A stretch of 64,000 bases of DNA from Malachius bipustulatus (Eukaryota > Arthropoda > Insecta > Coleoptera > Melyridae): contig OU342635.1 in the NCBI GenBank assembly GCA_910589415.1, positions 9,548,001 to 9,612,000 of the forward strand. Direction: 5' to 3'. Position numbers and translations under genes: made by a program. The notes under the pieces were generated by a model. It was not told the DNA's origin, made no database searches, and worked only from the letters and a program-made list of their open reading frames with translations. Positions 46,429-58,579 of this stretch are shown piece by piece (within the stretch, counting starts at the first letter, position 1; each line of letters starts with the position of its first letter).

Positions 46429-49400
46429 TCGACGATTTTTGTCACTTCTTTTCGAACTTCTTTTGTTTAGCTATGTAGGTATTATAATTATTATTGGCAA
46501 TCATTTTCGCGATTAACAAGAAAACTATTGAGTTTTCGGAAAAATGAAAAAGAACTTTTTAATAGAACTTTTGGAGGGCTACCCAGAACTCCAATCAGAA
46601 CTCTTTTTCGTTGATTTTTGTCACATCTTCTTTTGCTTAGGTATGTAGGTATATAATTATTTCTGGCAATCATTTTCGCGATTAACAAGAAAACTATTGA
46701 GTTTTCGGAAAAATGAAAGAGAACTTTTTAATAGAACTTTTGGGGGGTTACCCGGAACTCTGATCAGAACTCATTTTTGGTGACTTTTGTCAAAATTTCC
46801 TTTGTTTAGGTATAATTATTATTGGCAATCATTTTCGCGATTAACAAGAAAACTATTGAGTTTTCGGAAAAATGAAAAAGAACTTTTTTATAGAACTCCT
46901 GGGGGGCTAGCCAGAACTCTGATCAGAACTCTTTTTCGGTGACTTTTGTCAAAATTCCCTTTTAGGTATAATTATTATTGGCAATCATTTTCGCGAATAA
47001 CAAGAAAACTATTGAGTTTTCGGAAAAATGAAAAATAACTTTTTAATAGAACTTTTGGAGGGCTACCCGGAACTCCAATCAGAACTCTTTTTCGTTGATT
47101 TTTGTCACATCTTCTTTTGCTTAGGTATGTAGGTATATAATTATTTCTGGTAATCATTTTCGCGATTAACAAGAAAACTATTGAGTTCTCGGCAAAATGA
47201 AAGAGAACTTTTTTATAGAACTCCTGGGGGGCTACCCGGAACTCTGATCAGAACTCTTTTTCGGTGCCTTTTGTCAAAATTTCTTTTGTTTAGGTAATTA
47301 TTATTGGCAATCATTTTCGCGATTAACAAGAAAACTATTGAGTTTTCGTAAAAGTGAAAGAGAACTTTTTAATAGAACTTTTGGGGGGCTACCCAGAACT
47401 CTGATCAGAACTCTTTTTCGGTGCCTTTTGTCACATCTTCTTTTGCTTAGGTATGTATAGGTATATAATTATTTCTGGCAATCATTTTCGCGATTAACAA
47501 GAAAACTATTGAGTTCTCGGCAAAATGAAAGAGAACTTTTTTATAGAACTCCTGGGGGGCTACCCAGAACTCTGATCAGAACTCTTTTTCGGTGATTTTT
47601 GTCAAAATTTATTTTGTTTAGGTAGTTATTATTGGCAATCATTTTCGCGATTAACAAGAAAACTATTGAGTTTTCGGAAAAATGAAAAATAACTTTTTTA
47701 TAGAACTCCTGGGGGGCTACCCAGAACTCTGATCAGAACTCTTTTTCGGTGACTTTTGTCAAAATTCCCTTTTAGGTATAATTATTATTGGCAATCATTT
47801 TCGCGATTAACAAGAAAACTATTGAGTTTTCGGAAAAATGAAAAATAACTTTTTAATAGAACTTTTGGAGGGCTACCCGGAACTCCAATCAGAACTCTTT
47901 TTCGTTGATTTTTGTCACATCTTCTTTTGCTTAGGTATGTAGGTATATAATTATTTCTGGCAATCATTTTCGCGATTAACAAGAAAACTATTGAGTTCTC
48001 GGCAAAATGAAAGATAACTTTTTTATAGAACTCCTGGGGGGCTACCCAGAACTCTGATCAGAACTCTTTTTCGGTGATTTTTGTCAAAATTTATTTTGTT
48101 TAGGTAGTTATTATTGGCAATCATTTTCGCGATTAATAAGAAAACTATTGAGTTTTCGGAAAAATGAAAAAGAACTTTTTAATAGAACTTTTGGGGGGCT
48201 ACCCGGAACTCCAATCAGAACTCTTTTTCGTTGATTTTTGTCACATCTTCTTTTGCTTAGGTATGTATATAGGTATATAATTATTTCTGGCAATCATTTT
48301 CGCGATTAACAAGAAAACTATTGAGTTCTCGGCAAAATGAAAGAGAACTTTTTTATAGAACTCCTGGGGGGGCTACCCAGAACTCTGATCAGAACTCTTT
48401 TTCGTTGATTTTTGTCACATCTTCTTTTGCTTAGGTATGTAGGTATGTATATAATTATTTCTGGCAATCATTTTCGCGATTAACAAGAAAACTATTGAGT
48501 TCTCGGCAAAATGAAAGAGAACTTTTTTATAGAACTCCTGGGGGGCTACCCAGAACTCTGATCAGAACTCTTTTTCGGTGATTTTTGTCAAAATTTATTT
48601 TGTTTAGGTAGTTATTATTGGCAATCATTTTCGCGATTAACAAGAAAACTATTGAGTTTTCGGAAAAATGAAAAAGAACTTTTTAATAGAACTTTTGGGG
48701 GGCTACCCGGAACTCCAATCAGAACTCTTTTTCGTTGATTTTTGTCACATCTTCTTTTGCTTAGGTATGTATAGGTATATAATTATTTCTGGCAATCATT
48801 TTCGCGATTAACAAGAAAACTATTGAGTTCTCGGCAAAATGAAAGAGAACTTTTTTATAGAACTCCTGGGGGGCTACCCAGAACTCTGATCAGAACTCTT
48901 TTTCGGTGATTTTTGTCAAAATTTATTTTGTATAGGTAGTTATTATTGGCAATCATTTTCGCGATTAACAAGAAAACTATTGAGTTTTCAGAAAAATGAA
49001 AAAGAACTTTTTAATAGAACTTTTGGGGGGCTACCCGGAACTCCAATCAGAACTCTTTTTCGTTGATTTTTGTCACATCTTCTTTTGCTTAGGTATGTTG
49101 GTATATAATTATTTCTGGCAATCATTTTCGCGATTAACAAGAAAACTATTGAGTTTTCGGAAAAATGAAAGAGAACTTTTTAATAGAACTTTTGGGGGGC
49201 TACCCGGAACTCTGATCAGAACTCATTTTCGGTGACTTTTGTCAAAATTTCCTTTGTTTAGGTATAATTATTATTGGCAATCATTTTCGCGATTAACAAG
49301 CAAACCGTTGAGTTTTCGGCAAAATGAAAGAGAACTTTTTTATAGAACTCTTTGGGGGCTACTCAGAACTCTGATCAGATTTCAATTTCGGCAATTTTTT

Positions 49401-49681
49401 TAAAAATTTTGCAAAAAAAATTCGCGGAACTATTTGCGAAAATATACAGGAACTCTAGAACTCTAAGTTTTGTTGATATTTATCACCTCAGAACTCATTT
49501 TAGGAGTAAAGTGGGGGCTGCGTGAAGTTAGCCCCCTAAACGAATTTTTGCGTTTTAAAGGGCTTTGCTCCGCGGAACTATTGAAAATTTATATGTAGAA
49601 CTCTGGAACTATTCTAGTTCTACTCAGAACTCCGAAAAAAGTTGTGGTTTTTTACAATTCGGGGGCTAACTTCACATGAGT
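46429..49681 (-). repeat. Right arm of the Foldback-like element
   Basis: An inverted copy of the left arm with about 18 tandem units and the same alternation of subtypes. It is about 560 bp longer than the left arm, so the arms differ in repeat number. Near the loop the first unit is the most diverged ('gtcacttcttttcgaac'). Confidence 0.9.
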
Positions 49682-49690
49682 TAAAGAAAG

Positions 49691-50080
49691 TATCGTTTCA
49701 GTGAGTATCCAAAGGCTTGCAAGCGATTTTTATCTTGCGCCTCCCTTTAAATATGCCAGGAAATAATTTATCTTGCAGTCAAATAGTGACTGTCTATTAT
49801 TTAAATACTTGAGTGACCTTTTTAATATCAAAGTGCTGCATCTGGTGATACCAGCAATACGCTCTGCTTGAAAAAATGTTGTACACTGCCTTTCAGTGAA
49901 CTGGTAACTGCTAAAAAAATCATCACATGGAGTTCTGCCATGCCAAAGGAAAGAGTCTTACGCAGAAATTTCTATTTAATTCTCCATGACCGGCAGTGTG
50001 TATTATCCTTACTGTTGTGAATCCATTGCTGAACAGTTAGATTTACAGACTGTTTGAAGTGCCATTAGACATTACCATTA
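49691..50080. other. No recognised feature
   Basis: DNA immediately right of the Foldback-like element; short frames only. Confidence 0.4.
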
Positions 50081-50083
50081 GCC

Positions 50084-50330
50084 TGCTTATACTGTACCAG
50101 CAGCCTTATGCGTTTTACGTTCTGTGCATGGCGAAACGTTCTTCTAGCATTTTGCATGATACAAGTAGGAAGGCCAGGGATATCATGATATTCCTTGCTG
50201 CCCTTAGACGTCACGATACGCGTGCTTATACTGTCCATATAGCCTTATGCGTTATACATTACTAGGCATGGCAAAACGTACTTGTGGAATTTAGTCCCAG
50301 TTTCACCATTAAACAAGTCAGGAAGAACAT
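50084..50330. repeat. Diverged tandem duplication
   Basis: Words in the order 'tgcttatactgt.ca', 'agccttatgcgtt', 'catggc(g/a)aaacgt' occur at about 50086 and again about 137 bp later. The copies are diverged. No function suggested. Confidence 0.6.
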
Positions 50331-50339
50331 GATTTAATG

Positions 50340-52627
50340 CTATTTCACGCTGACATTTTTCTCAGTGCGGCAGCCAAGACATCTAATTACTTTTGCGATA
50401 TTTTTTTACATTAAAATATTAAATTACACCAGTAAATGTCTTTTTTCCCTCGTTTTATTCGTAATTATACTGCTACTATGGGAAAGAGCAATTTGGTCTC
50501 CCTTCACGAAACGTTTTATAATAATTATTTCTATCCACTGTTAATGACTTCCCTGCTTTCCTTAAATAACATAACAAGTTTAAAGAAATCTTGAGCCCCT
50601 TGGCGTAGAATAGACTTTACAGATCTAATAATAATAATCTATTTTGTATTCATCTCGATTTCTATAGGGAAATGAAATCTGAACTGGCAATATGTTCCAG
50701 TCGCTGGTAATCCTTCTCAGGTTGGACCCGGATTAAATCCACGGATTTGGTCCTGCTAATGGAAAAATAACAAGGTGCCCATGGCAGGGTCTTTTCGGCT
50801 GGCCTCCCGTGTTAGGTTTCCCTCCTTTCTCTCATATCCTCTCCGTTATGTATATAATCAATCATCGGTGGCGTATTATATAAGAATTCAAGGCACCTGC
50901 CTGATCAATAAAGCCTTTATATCGCCGTCCTGGTGATTTGCACTCTAGCCAAGTCAGCGAGGCGAGAGAAGGTTACTGCTTTGTGTCAAAGGTTCAATAT
51001 ACAATGGAAAAATTCCTTAATCCATCTTCTTATACACTTTGACTCTACAACACTCTTATTGATTTAAAAGGATTATTCTCTAAGTTGTAAAAGAATTATT
51101 TTGTGCATTTCTTTGTCATTCAATTTTTTTTTACAAAGATTTTCCAGAAGCAGTCTCGGAAGTAGGACAATTCCTGTTCTATAGGAATTGTTGAAACGGA
51201 ATTAATTTGATTCAATAATGATGAAGAATAAAGTCTTTGGAAAAAAACTCTTGACCAGCTTTTTGTACATTACCGTGAGTCAAAAATTATTAATAAAGAC
51301 AATTGAATCAACCCATTTGGTATGGAAATTCTCATAGTAGACACAATGATCAATCTTTGAAAAGCCATATTTTGCTACATAGTCCCAACAAGAATATTTT
51401 AGAGGATTCAAATTGTTATGGTCCTTGTTGTGAAGGTCTTAAATGGTAAAATTTATATGTACTCCAAGATCATAACGGTTTTTTTTTCTAGAGATGTTGC
51501 ACTTTAAAATTGAATAAAATACTTAAAAACATTGCATGATTTTGGCTTCAGTAGAAAGATGTTTTTGACCACATTTTCGAGCATCAAATACCAGCCCACC
51601 AAGTACACCAATACGGACTTTTGGTGGACGTGATAGCGTTCCAATAAAGACTTCTGTATTTTCTGTACACCAAATGTAGCGCTTCTGCTTGTTCATATTT
51701 CTTTGCAACCAAACGATAATGATTGTGATTAGTCCAATCATTTTAGATGAAATTGGTTTCGAAAAAGTTATCCGTTATCACGACCGGGAGCGCGCTAAGC
51801 ATGCGAGTGGAGGGTAAACGTCATATAAGTCATTTCCGCATTTTTTAGGCTTGCGTGTAGTGGGTAACACAACCACCCCTATTTTCAACATCGGCAAAGG
51901 CAAACTCGCAAAGCTCTTACAGGATTACAAAGTTCTGCAGGTTTGGGCGAGTATTTTTAAGGACCAAAGGGCAAGTCAAAAAATAATCTAGAACAATGTA
52001 ACCACCTCAAGTATCAATCTTAAAGAGAAAATGGGAGTGGAAGAGAACACCACGATGCCTACAACTAGTGACCATCGACACGCACCACCTGCACCAAATT
52101 CAATTCTGAAAACGGTCTCTTGCAAATGCCGAACGGTTTTAGCAAAAGCCTGCGGCTGCCGAATAGCTGGACTTCATTTTTCACTTTACTCGCGAGAATT
52201 TTAGTGCCAATTGCCAATGTTGCCATAAAATGCCAAAAACGCCTCGCGGAACCAATTTGATGGCAATGTCGATGACGACGACGATGACCATCAAACAATT
52301 ACGGCGAGAATCCAGAGAACAGGAACATCGACGACGAGAATGAAACGGAATCCTTAACCCCGGAGAAACATAATCCCTGCACATCAGTGACATAGAGTAA
52401 GATTTTTCAGTTTACCCCAAAAAAGACTATTATCTCAAAAAACAAAGCTAACCTAATCTTGTCTATTCGCTTCCAAGAAAACCGCTGATCGTGGATCAGG
52501 CTTACCTGGGAAACTACCTTAAAAAAAACGCGTCGAAGAACTCTACCTATGCGGTGGGGTGGAAATGAGTTTCAAATCATTTCCCCAATACTCACATATT
52601 TAGCACGTTCCCGATAGTAATAAAGGC
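50340..52627. other. No recognised feature
   Basis: AT-rich DNA. The minus frame at 51523-51741 ('RYIWCTENTEVF') and those near 52065-52393 were read and match no family I know. Confidence 0.4.
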
Positions 52628-52629
52628 AA

Positions 52630-52818
52630 CCCAGGCAGCAGAGTGACGTCGCTGCGACGTGATCTTTCGGTCATCCCCAACGTCATTATTACTTTAGAAA
52701 AGGAAGACGTGATTATGTCACAGCCCGTCGACGTGATTTTTTGGTAATACGAGTTTGACGTCGGGGACCAAAAATGACAAAAAAATTACGTCATTATAAC
52801 GTTACTCTGTTGCCTGGG
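52630..52818. mobile_element. CCCAGG-ended MITE, 189 bp
   Basis: The left end CCCAGGCAGCAGAGTGACGT pairs with the reversed right end CCCAGGCAACAGAGTAACGT. Flanks may carry a 2-bp AA duplication. The interior has several GACGTGAT-type words, as in 16115-16749. Non-coding. Confidence 0.8.
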
Positions 52819-53139
52819 AACGTACGGAAAACTTACTTTTATGGTAATAATAAGGAATTAAGTCCTCTTTTTTTTAATGCAACCAATGAAAAATGTGCCA
52901 CAAATAAAATTATACCACCTTTTTCGTTTAAAAGTGCAACATGAACGAACAAATTGCAAAAAAACTTGAAATCCAAGATGACAGAAGGTTCCCAAATAAA
53001 ACTTTTTGTAAAACAGCGGTTACCATAATGATTTACACGTCAAAAAGTAATCAATCAAATATAACTGATTCAAAAAATGTCTTACAGGATTTATTTTCAT
53101 GAAAAAATCTGAAGTGATTGATGGGCTATGGTACATGAC
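52819..53139. other. No recognised feature
   Basis: Short AT-rich spacer between two MITEs. Confidence 0.4.
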
Positions 53140-53143
53140 TATA

Positions 53144-53724
53144 CAGGGTGTACCAGCTCGATTTAGACAACGGTAAGGGCCGTGTAGGTCTCGTCAAGAC
53201 GAAACGTTTTTTTATTTGAAGTTTTTGGATTTGGACCTTCATTGCGGAAATATGGCCGACTTCCGGTTTTTAGTTTTTGGGCTCCAGTTTCGCCATTTTT
53301 AGGTTCTCGCCCAAACTGAAACTAGTTTTGGAAACTCCTTAGCTTCAGTTACAACTTTCATATTGAAGTAAAGGTTCTTTCTCTGTTGGATTCAAAATCT
53401 TAATTTTTCAATTTGATTCAATTTGAATTGATTCAAAGACTTAAAATTTAAAGTCTTGGGCATGTCGCCATTTTGAATCCAACAGAGATAGAACCTTGAC
53501 TTCAATATGAAAGTTGTAACTGAAGCTAAGGAGTTTCCAAAACTAGTTTCAGTTTGGGCGAGAACCTAAAAATGCCGAAACTGGAGCCAAAAAACTAAAA
53601 ACCGGAAGTCTGCCATATTTCCGCAACGAAGGTCCAAATCCAAAAACTTCAAATAAAAAAACGTTTCGTCTTGACGAGACCTACACGGCCTTTACCGTTG
53701 TATAAATCGAGCTGGTACACCCTG
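53144..53724. mobile_element. Palindromic CAGGGTG element, 581 bp
   Basis: Almost the entire element is one inverted repeat of about 280-bp arms ('gtaccagctcgattta', 'cgtgtaggtctcgtcaagac', 'caaactgaaactagttttgg' and their inverses) with a small AT-rich centre near 53420-53460. TA flanks it at 53142-53143 and 53725-53726. Any transcript would form a long hairpin. No gene. Confidence 0.9.
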
Positions 53725-53726
53725 TA

Positions 53727-54589
53727 CAGGGTGAGGCGCGAGAAGCTTAGGGCATTTTTATATGGAGAAGTCCTGGGAGTAGAAGTCTGAAAATTTGTAA
53801 ATGTAGAGTTTCGATTTTGACGAGCTGAACTAAAATATTTACAACCCCACACCACTTCCGGTTATACCGGAAGTTTCCATATTTTTCTTTTTTTAAATGG
53901 TACACCCTGTATATTATTACATTTTCAGATTGCCTGAGAAAATGTAATAAAACTGGTGTTTATAGTTCAAAATTCGAACGAGTGGTTTATGAGTTATAAA
54001 CAAATGAAAATCGCAATTTTCCATTTTCAAAGCAGCTTAGGTCGAAAACGGGTCAAGATAGATGAAAACGGCTTACATGTCCCTATCTTAACTTTTCACG
54101 TAGTATCCTATGGTGCTGATGAAATTTGTATACATAGTGATGAAAAATCAGCGTTTTCAAAAAAAAATTAATAAAAAATATATTTTTTTGTAGGTAAGTA
54201 CTCCAAAACGTAGTATACAAAAAGTTAGGATAGGGACATGTAAGCCATTTTCCGATATCTTGACCCGTTTTCAAGCTACGCTGCTTTGAAAATGGAAAAT
54301 TGCAATTTTCATTTGTTTATAACTCATTAATTGGTCGTTACAAATTTGAACTGTAAACATCATTTTTATTACTGTTTTTTAGGCAATCTGAAAATGTAAT
54401 AATATACAGGTGGTACCATTTAAAAAAAGAAAAATTTGGCAACTTCCGGTATAACCGGAAGTGGTGTGGGGTTGTAAATATTTTAGTTCAGCTCGTCAAA
54501 ATCGAAACAATACATTTACAAATTTTTAGACTTCTACTCCCAACACTTCTCCATATAAAAATGCCCTTAGGTTCTCGCGCCTCACCCTG
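53727..54589. mobile_element. Second palindromic CAGGGTG element, 863 bp
   Basis: The ends CAGGGTGAGGCGCGAGAA and its inverse are followed inwards by matching arms, including the 'cttccggttataccggaag' palindrome, 'aatggaaaattgc' and 'catgtccctatcttaa'. It is flanked by TA at 53725-53726 and 54590-54591. The left TA is the right TA of the previous element, so the second copy used the duplicated target of the first. An internal 'accctgtatatta' and 'atatacaggtggtacc' pair suggests a third, nested copy. Confidence 0.85.
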
Positions 54590-54591
54590 TA

Positions 54592-56380
54592 TATATTTTT
54601 TTTTAAATAAGGATCGATAACAATTTACCGAACGTAAAACGCTCATGATTGTCATGCTGCTTCAGTGTGCTGCTTCAGAACCTCGGGTCAACCTCAATGC
54701 TATGCTCTACAGCAGCAACAACTTTTTTGGTGCCTCCTGGACGACGTTTCTATGGATGTACCACCAGCTGGGATGCAAATACCATTCCTTGTTATTGAAA
54801 TAAGTGAAAAAAAAACTTTTTCATGAATATTATCAGATTTAGGGATAAATAATTGTTTTTCGCTTTCAAACCTAATATGAGTACCTATAGTTCTAGAATC
54901 GTCAAGTGATGAAAGTGGCTGATCAAACTTTTGAAGAAATGTAATTTTTTTTAAGCACTTCAACTTAAATTTCACTTAACTATCTAAGAAAAAACAGTCT
55001 TGGAATTGTATTGAAATGTAAGTGATTAAATCATGACCCTGAAGAAGCAAAATGATGAAATAATTCATTAATAATAATAATTATAAACCAAGACAAGTAT
55101 TAAAAACGTAAGTATAATAAATAAATCAGAAGGAATTCCGATTGATTTTGTTCTCCTGTTACAATCAACACAGGCCGTGATTAATTCACAATTACAAACC
55201 ATTCCAGAGACCTATAATTCCATTATTTTTCCCGAAGAAGAAAAAAGGTTATTTATCACCTGAATAATTATAGCAATTTATATAAGTTATTTGGAACACC
55301 CAGACGAATGGCCTATAATTTCAATATATCAGTCAAACAGCTACAATATCACAGGTATTGATAAACAATTAACTCTACTTTCGTTTCCTCGAAACATTAT
55401 TTGTCCTGGCGGACAAACGACTTCAAAAGTGCCATTAAAGCTCTTACCAAGGACATAACTGCAAGGATTCCTACTTTCCCGCATAAATTTATAAATTTCC
55501 ACTCTTTTATTACACTAATAAAGAGAATAAATTCAATTCTATTCCTTTATCGTCGCAATAACTTCAAATAACGATTTGGATTTTGTTGTTGCTGTTCACG
55601 TTGGCTTGGATGTTGAAGAGATTTAATAAAAGTGTGGTTCTATTATTGTCATGACTCTTATCGTTACATCTACACGCTATACGTAATTACCACGTGAATG
55701 GCAGGAGCATCAAGTGTTAAATTTATTTATTGCAGCTATTCCAAACAATTGTTTTTCGCATTAAAATATCAAACAAACTGTACCAGTAACAAATCAACGA
55801 CGACTAATCCTCCTGCCATCCGTTGAAACGTTTCAGCTTGAAAGAGCCCTTTTATCCTTTTCGTTCGCTATTAAATAATGATTATCCCATTGTTTATAAC
55901 TCATTAAAAAGGCATCAACATCGATAGCTTTTGTTTGCCATGTTAATATTTTACATAGACAAGGACGTTTTTAGCTGCGCCCGTAAGCCGTACACCAATA
56001 AATATTAATACATAGTTTGTATTTATGAGTCTGTCGGTTCGCATACATTTGCATTAATATATAAAAAGACTGACAGTTAAATAAATAGCTCATTTACATG
56101 TTAAACAGTGGAGGAAAATATCAGACATGAATAAAATACAAACGCCAATTACGAGTAATAATTCTGTTGCTTCAGCTCCCGTCAGTGCCTATTTAGTCAG
56201 GACTATCCTATAACTTTTTAATCATGTTGAATGAACGTTAACTTAACTAGGCAGACCAGTTTGTCGTGGCAGAAAAAGAAGAAAAAAAAATGGTCGTCAT
56301 TATTATAACCGCTTAACCGCACTATCTTTTTAAACTTTAATTTAAGAGCAAACAAAGAAATAAATTGTCTCTAGGTATGT
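54592..56380. other. No recognised feature
   Basis: AT-rich DNA with short frames. The frame at 54700-54975 (minus) matches no family known to me. Confidence 0.4.
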
Positions 56381-56384
56381 ACTT

Positions 56385-56720
56385 CCCAGGGTGCAGAGAC
56401 CCGTGATGACACGTGATTATAACGTCATATGCTGGTGATAATTGATCGCTGGATATCAGCCAACCTTTAAGTGACGTCGAAAACACGTCGCTTAATAAGT
56501 ACTTGATATCTCACGTAATTAAAGACAATCAAACTAAGCAAATACAGCAGCTGAAAGCAAACTACAAAATAAAAAAAATTTGTGAATAATGATTGTCATT
56601 TTGACGACGTGTTTTTCACGTCCCGAGTTACATTATTTTAGGTGAATATTACGTGTTTAATTTGGTCGCTTTTTGACGGGAATTTACGTAAATAGATGAT
56701 GTCTTCGATCTGACACATAT
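56385..56720. mobile_element. Possible GACGT-type MITE fragment
   Basis: It begins CCCAGGGTGCAGAG and holds GACACGTGAT, 'taacgtcat', 'gtgacgtcgaaaacacgtcg' and 'gacgacgtg' words like the CCCAGG-ended MITEs. I could not find the matching right end. Confidence 0.4.
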
Positions 56721-56760
56721 TTGACATAATATGACATATTTACTAATGAGCTACCTGCGC

Positions 56761-56899
56761 TATAGCAGACGTCTGCGCAAGTCAATTATCACGCGTAGTT
56801 GTCGAGCCGAGCTGTTTTTAGTACACGTTATACAGGTACTAAAAACAGCTCCGCTCGACAACTACGCCTGATAATTGACTTGCGCAGACGTCTGTTATA
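56761..56899. repeat. 64-bp inverted repeat with 11-bp loop
   Basis: The arms 56761-56824 and 56836-56899 pair along nearly their whole length, with a few mismatches, around the loop 'acgttatacag'. Both arms contain 'gcagacgtctgcgcaagtca' or its inverse. As RNA or single-stranded DNA it would form a very stable hairpin. Confidence 0.9.
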
Positions 56900-57154
56900 A
56901 TTCACAATACCTTAGACGTTTACTTGAAACGAGACATAATTTTTCTCAAAACTTATGGTCACAAGTGAAAATCTGTTTTTCAAATTTCAAAGTAGTGTAC
57001 AACGAGAAACGCTTTAGATATCGGAAAACGCCTTACATAGTCATGCGGGGTCCTATGTGGTTTTATATAAGTTACTATATAAGTCTTGAGTTTAGTCTTC
57101 TTCTTTGTCTTCAACATAACTATTAATCTAGCCGTAGTCTTGCATGTTACAGGC

Positions 57155-58545
57155 CAAGCCGAGTTTTAGGACAAACTATAGTTTAGCCTACGAAAAACTC
57201 GTTTATCTTAAGTGCGTTCGGATCAACCAGTTTTTTACCAGGCTAAACCAGTTTATCCGAACGCATTTTTGATTAGCCGAGAGCCGCTTTAACCCGATTT
57301 AAATTTGAATATTTCTGGCCAAACTAATTTAACCCAAGAGAAACTATAGTTTGGCCTACGTTAAACTGTTTCACTGTTAATTTCTTGGTGAAGATAAAAA
57401 TAAGAACATGTTTGAACCTGTCTCTATAGTTTGGCAGTCTCCGTTTCCACTTTCCAGTCTATCACATACGTGTGAATTTCTCTGCAGTGTTTTTCGTGAG
57501 CCTTGTGCGTGCATCTGCAAGTAGTGTCTATTTTCTTTTAAATTTATGTAACTAGGTATTCTTGAACCACTTCGATTATTCAATATTTGAGATTTATTGG
57601 GATTTAGGTCGTAATTTAACTTGATACTATAATAAGTTCTTTGCAGATCAAATTAGAAATATTTCGCACAGCAAGTGAGGTGAAGACTGAAGACATGGAC
57701 AAGTACCGTCTCGTATGTTACGTGTCCATGTTATGGACTCATCAGTGTATCACATCAGTCAGATGCACACAATACGCACCATACAAAAAAGTGGAAGTAA
57801 TACTTATGTTAGTGACTTTTAATTTCGAATGAATTGTTAGCAAGCAACCAGAGAGACAAATTCGCACTCAGTATTTATCATGCCCGTACAGACTCAATGG
57901 ATTTACAGGTTTGACAATACAAGACAGATGTTAGAGTCATACTCTGATCCCTAAATACCTTTTAGCGAATTAATCGAGCGAATTATCGAATTTTACTGTG
58001 TGTCTATTTAATAGAAATACAAGAAATTACGTGTTATGGCGCATTTTATCATTCTGGTCTTTATTAGATTTCTCTATCTAAATCTATAGGCCAAACAACA
58101 AACGTAGGAAGAACAAAGAACAAACAACTATTTTTCTGTTGCTTCTAATAATATTCGTATAAAAAATTAAGTATTGTTAACGATTTACGATTAACGATTA
58201 ACGAAAATTATCGTTTTTTTTCTCTTATTTCTTTAAAATCAGTTTACTCTAGGCCAAGCTAGTTTGTCCCAGAATAAACTATTTTGGCCTGATATATTCA
58301 AATTCAAACCCGGTAAAACTATCGGACAAATTAGCTTGGCGTAGGGAAAACTAGTTTATCCGAACGCACGCAAGAAAAACTAGTTTATCCAAACGCACTT
58401 AGGGTAAACTAGTTTATTCTAACGCACTTAGGGAAAACTAGTTTATCGGAACGCACTTAGGGAAAACTAGTTTATCCGAACGCACTTAGAATAAACCAGT
58501 TTATCCTTTTATAAACTAGTTTGTCCTAAAAATAGTTTAGTCTAT
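57155..58545. mobile_element. Inverted-repeat element with GTTTATCC minisatellite
   Basis: The left side has 'ttttaggacaaacta', 'aagtgcgttcgga' and 'aaccagttt' words; the right side has them inverted ('tagtttgtcctaaaa', 'tccgaacgcactt'). The middle (57380-58230) is not repeated here. The repeats lengthen the right arm as in Foldback-type elements. Exact ends and the target duplication are not resolved. Confidence 0.6.
58346..58500. repeat. 29-bp minisatellite
   Basis: Five head-to-tail units of about 29 bp with the consensus parts 'aaaactagtttatcc' and 'gaacgcacttaggg', starting near 58347, 58375, 58404, 58434 and 58463. It forms the inner part of the right arm of 57155-58545. Confidence 0.9.
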
Positions 58546-58579
58546 AACATATAATAGGTCTAACACTTAGGTCTAACAA

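Larger units (their letters stand above)
41744..49681. mobile_element. Foldback-like transposon, 7.9 kb
   Basis: The outermost bases ACTCATGTGAAGTTAGCCC at 41744 recur inverted at 49681. The arms (41744-44438 and 46429-49681) are inverted copies made of tandem repeats, with a loop of about 2 kb between. The flanks carry TAAAGTAAG (41735-41743) and TAAAGAAAG (49682-49690), a 9-bp target duplication with one mismatch. Drosophila Foldback elements have exactly this build: long inverted repeats of internal tandem units and 9-bp duplications, and are linked to Mutator-like transposases. No transposase is visible in the loop, so the copy is non-autonomous. The reading frames in the arms are repeats of the same non-coding unit. 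Confidence 0.88.

Noticed and set aside
42190..49235. A family of 60-79 codon frames ('SFFRKLNSFLVNREN', 'LLGGYPELQSELFF') repeated many times on both strands
   Set aside because: They are translations of the Foldback tandem unit. Their number follows the repeat, their boundaries are set by repeat variants, and both strands give frames.
51523..51741. Minus-strand frame as a possible host exon or transposase scrap
   Set aside because: No recognised motif, no splice context that I could support, and a length expected by chance.
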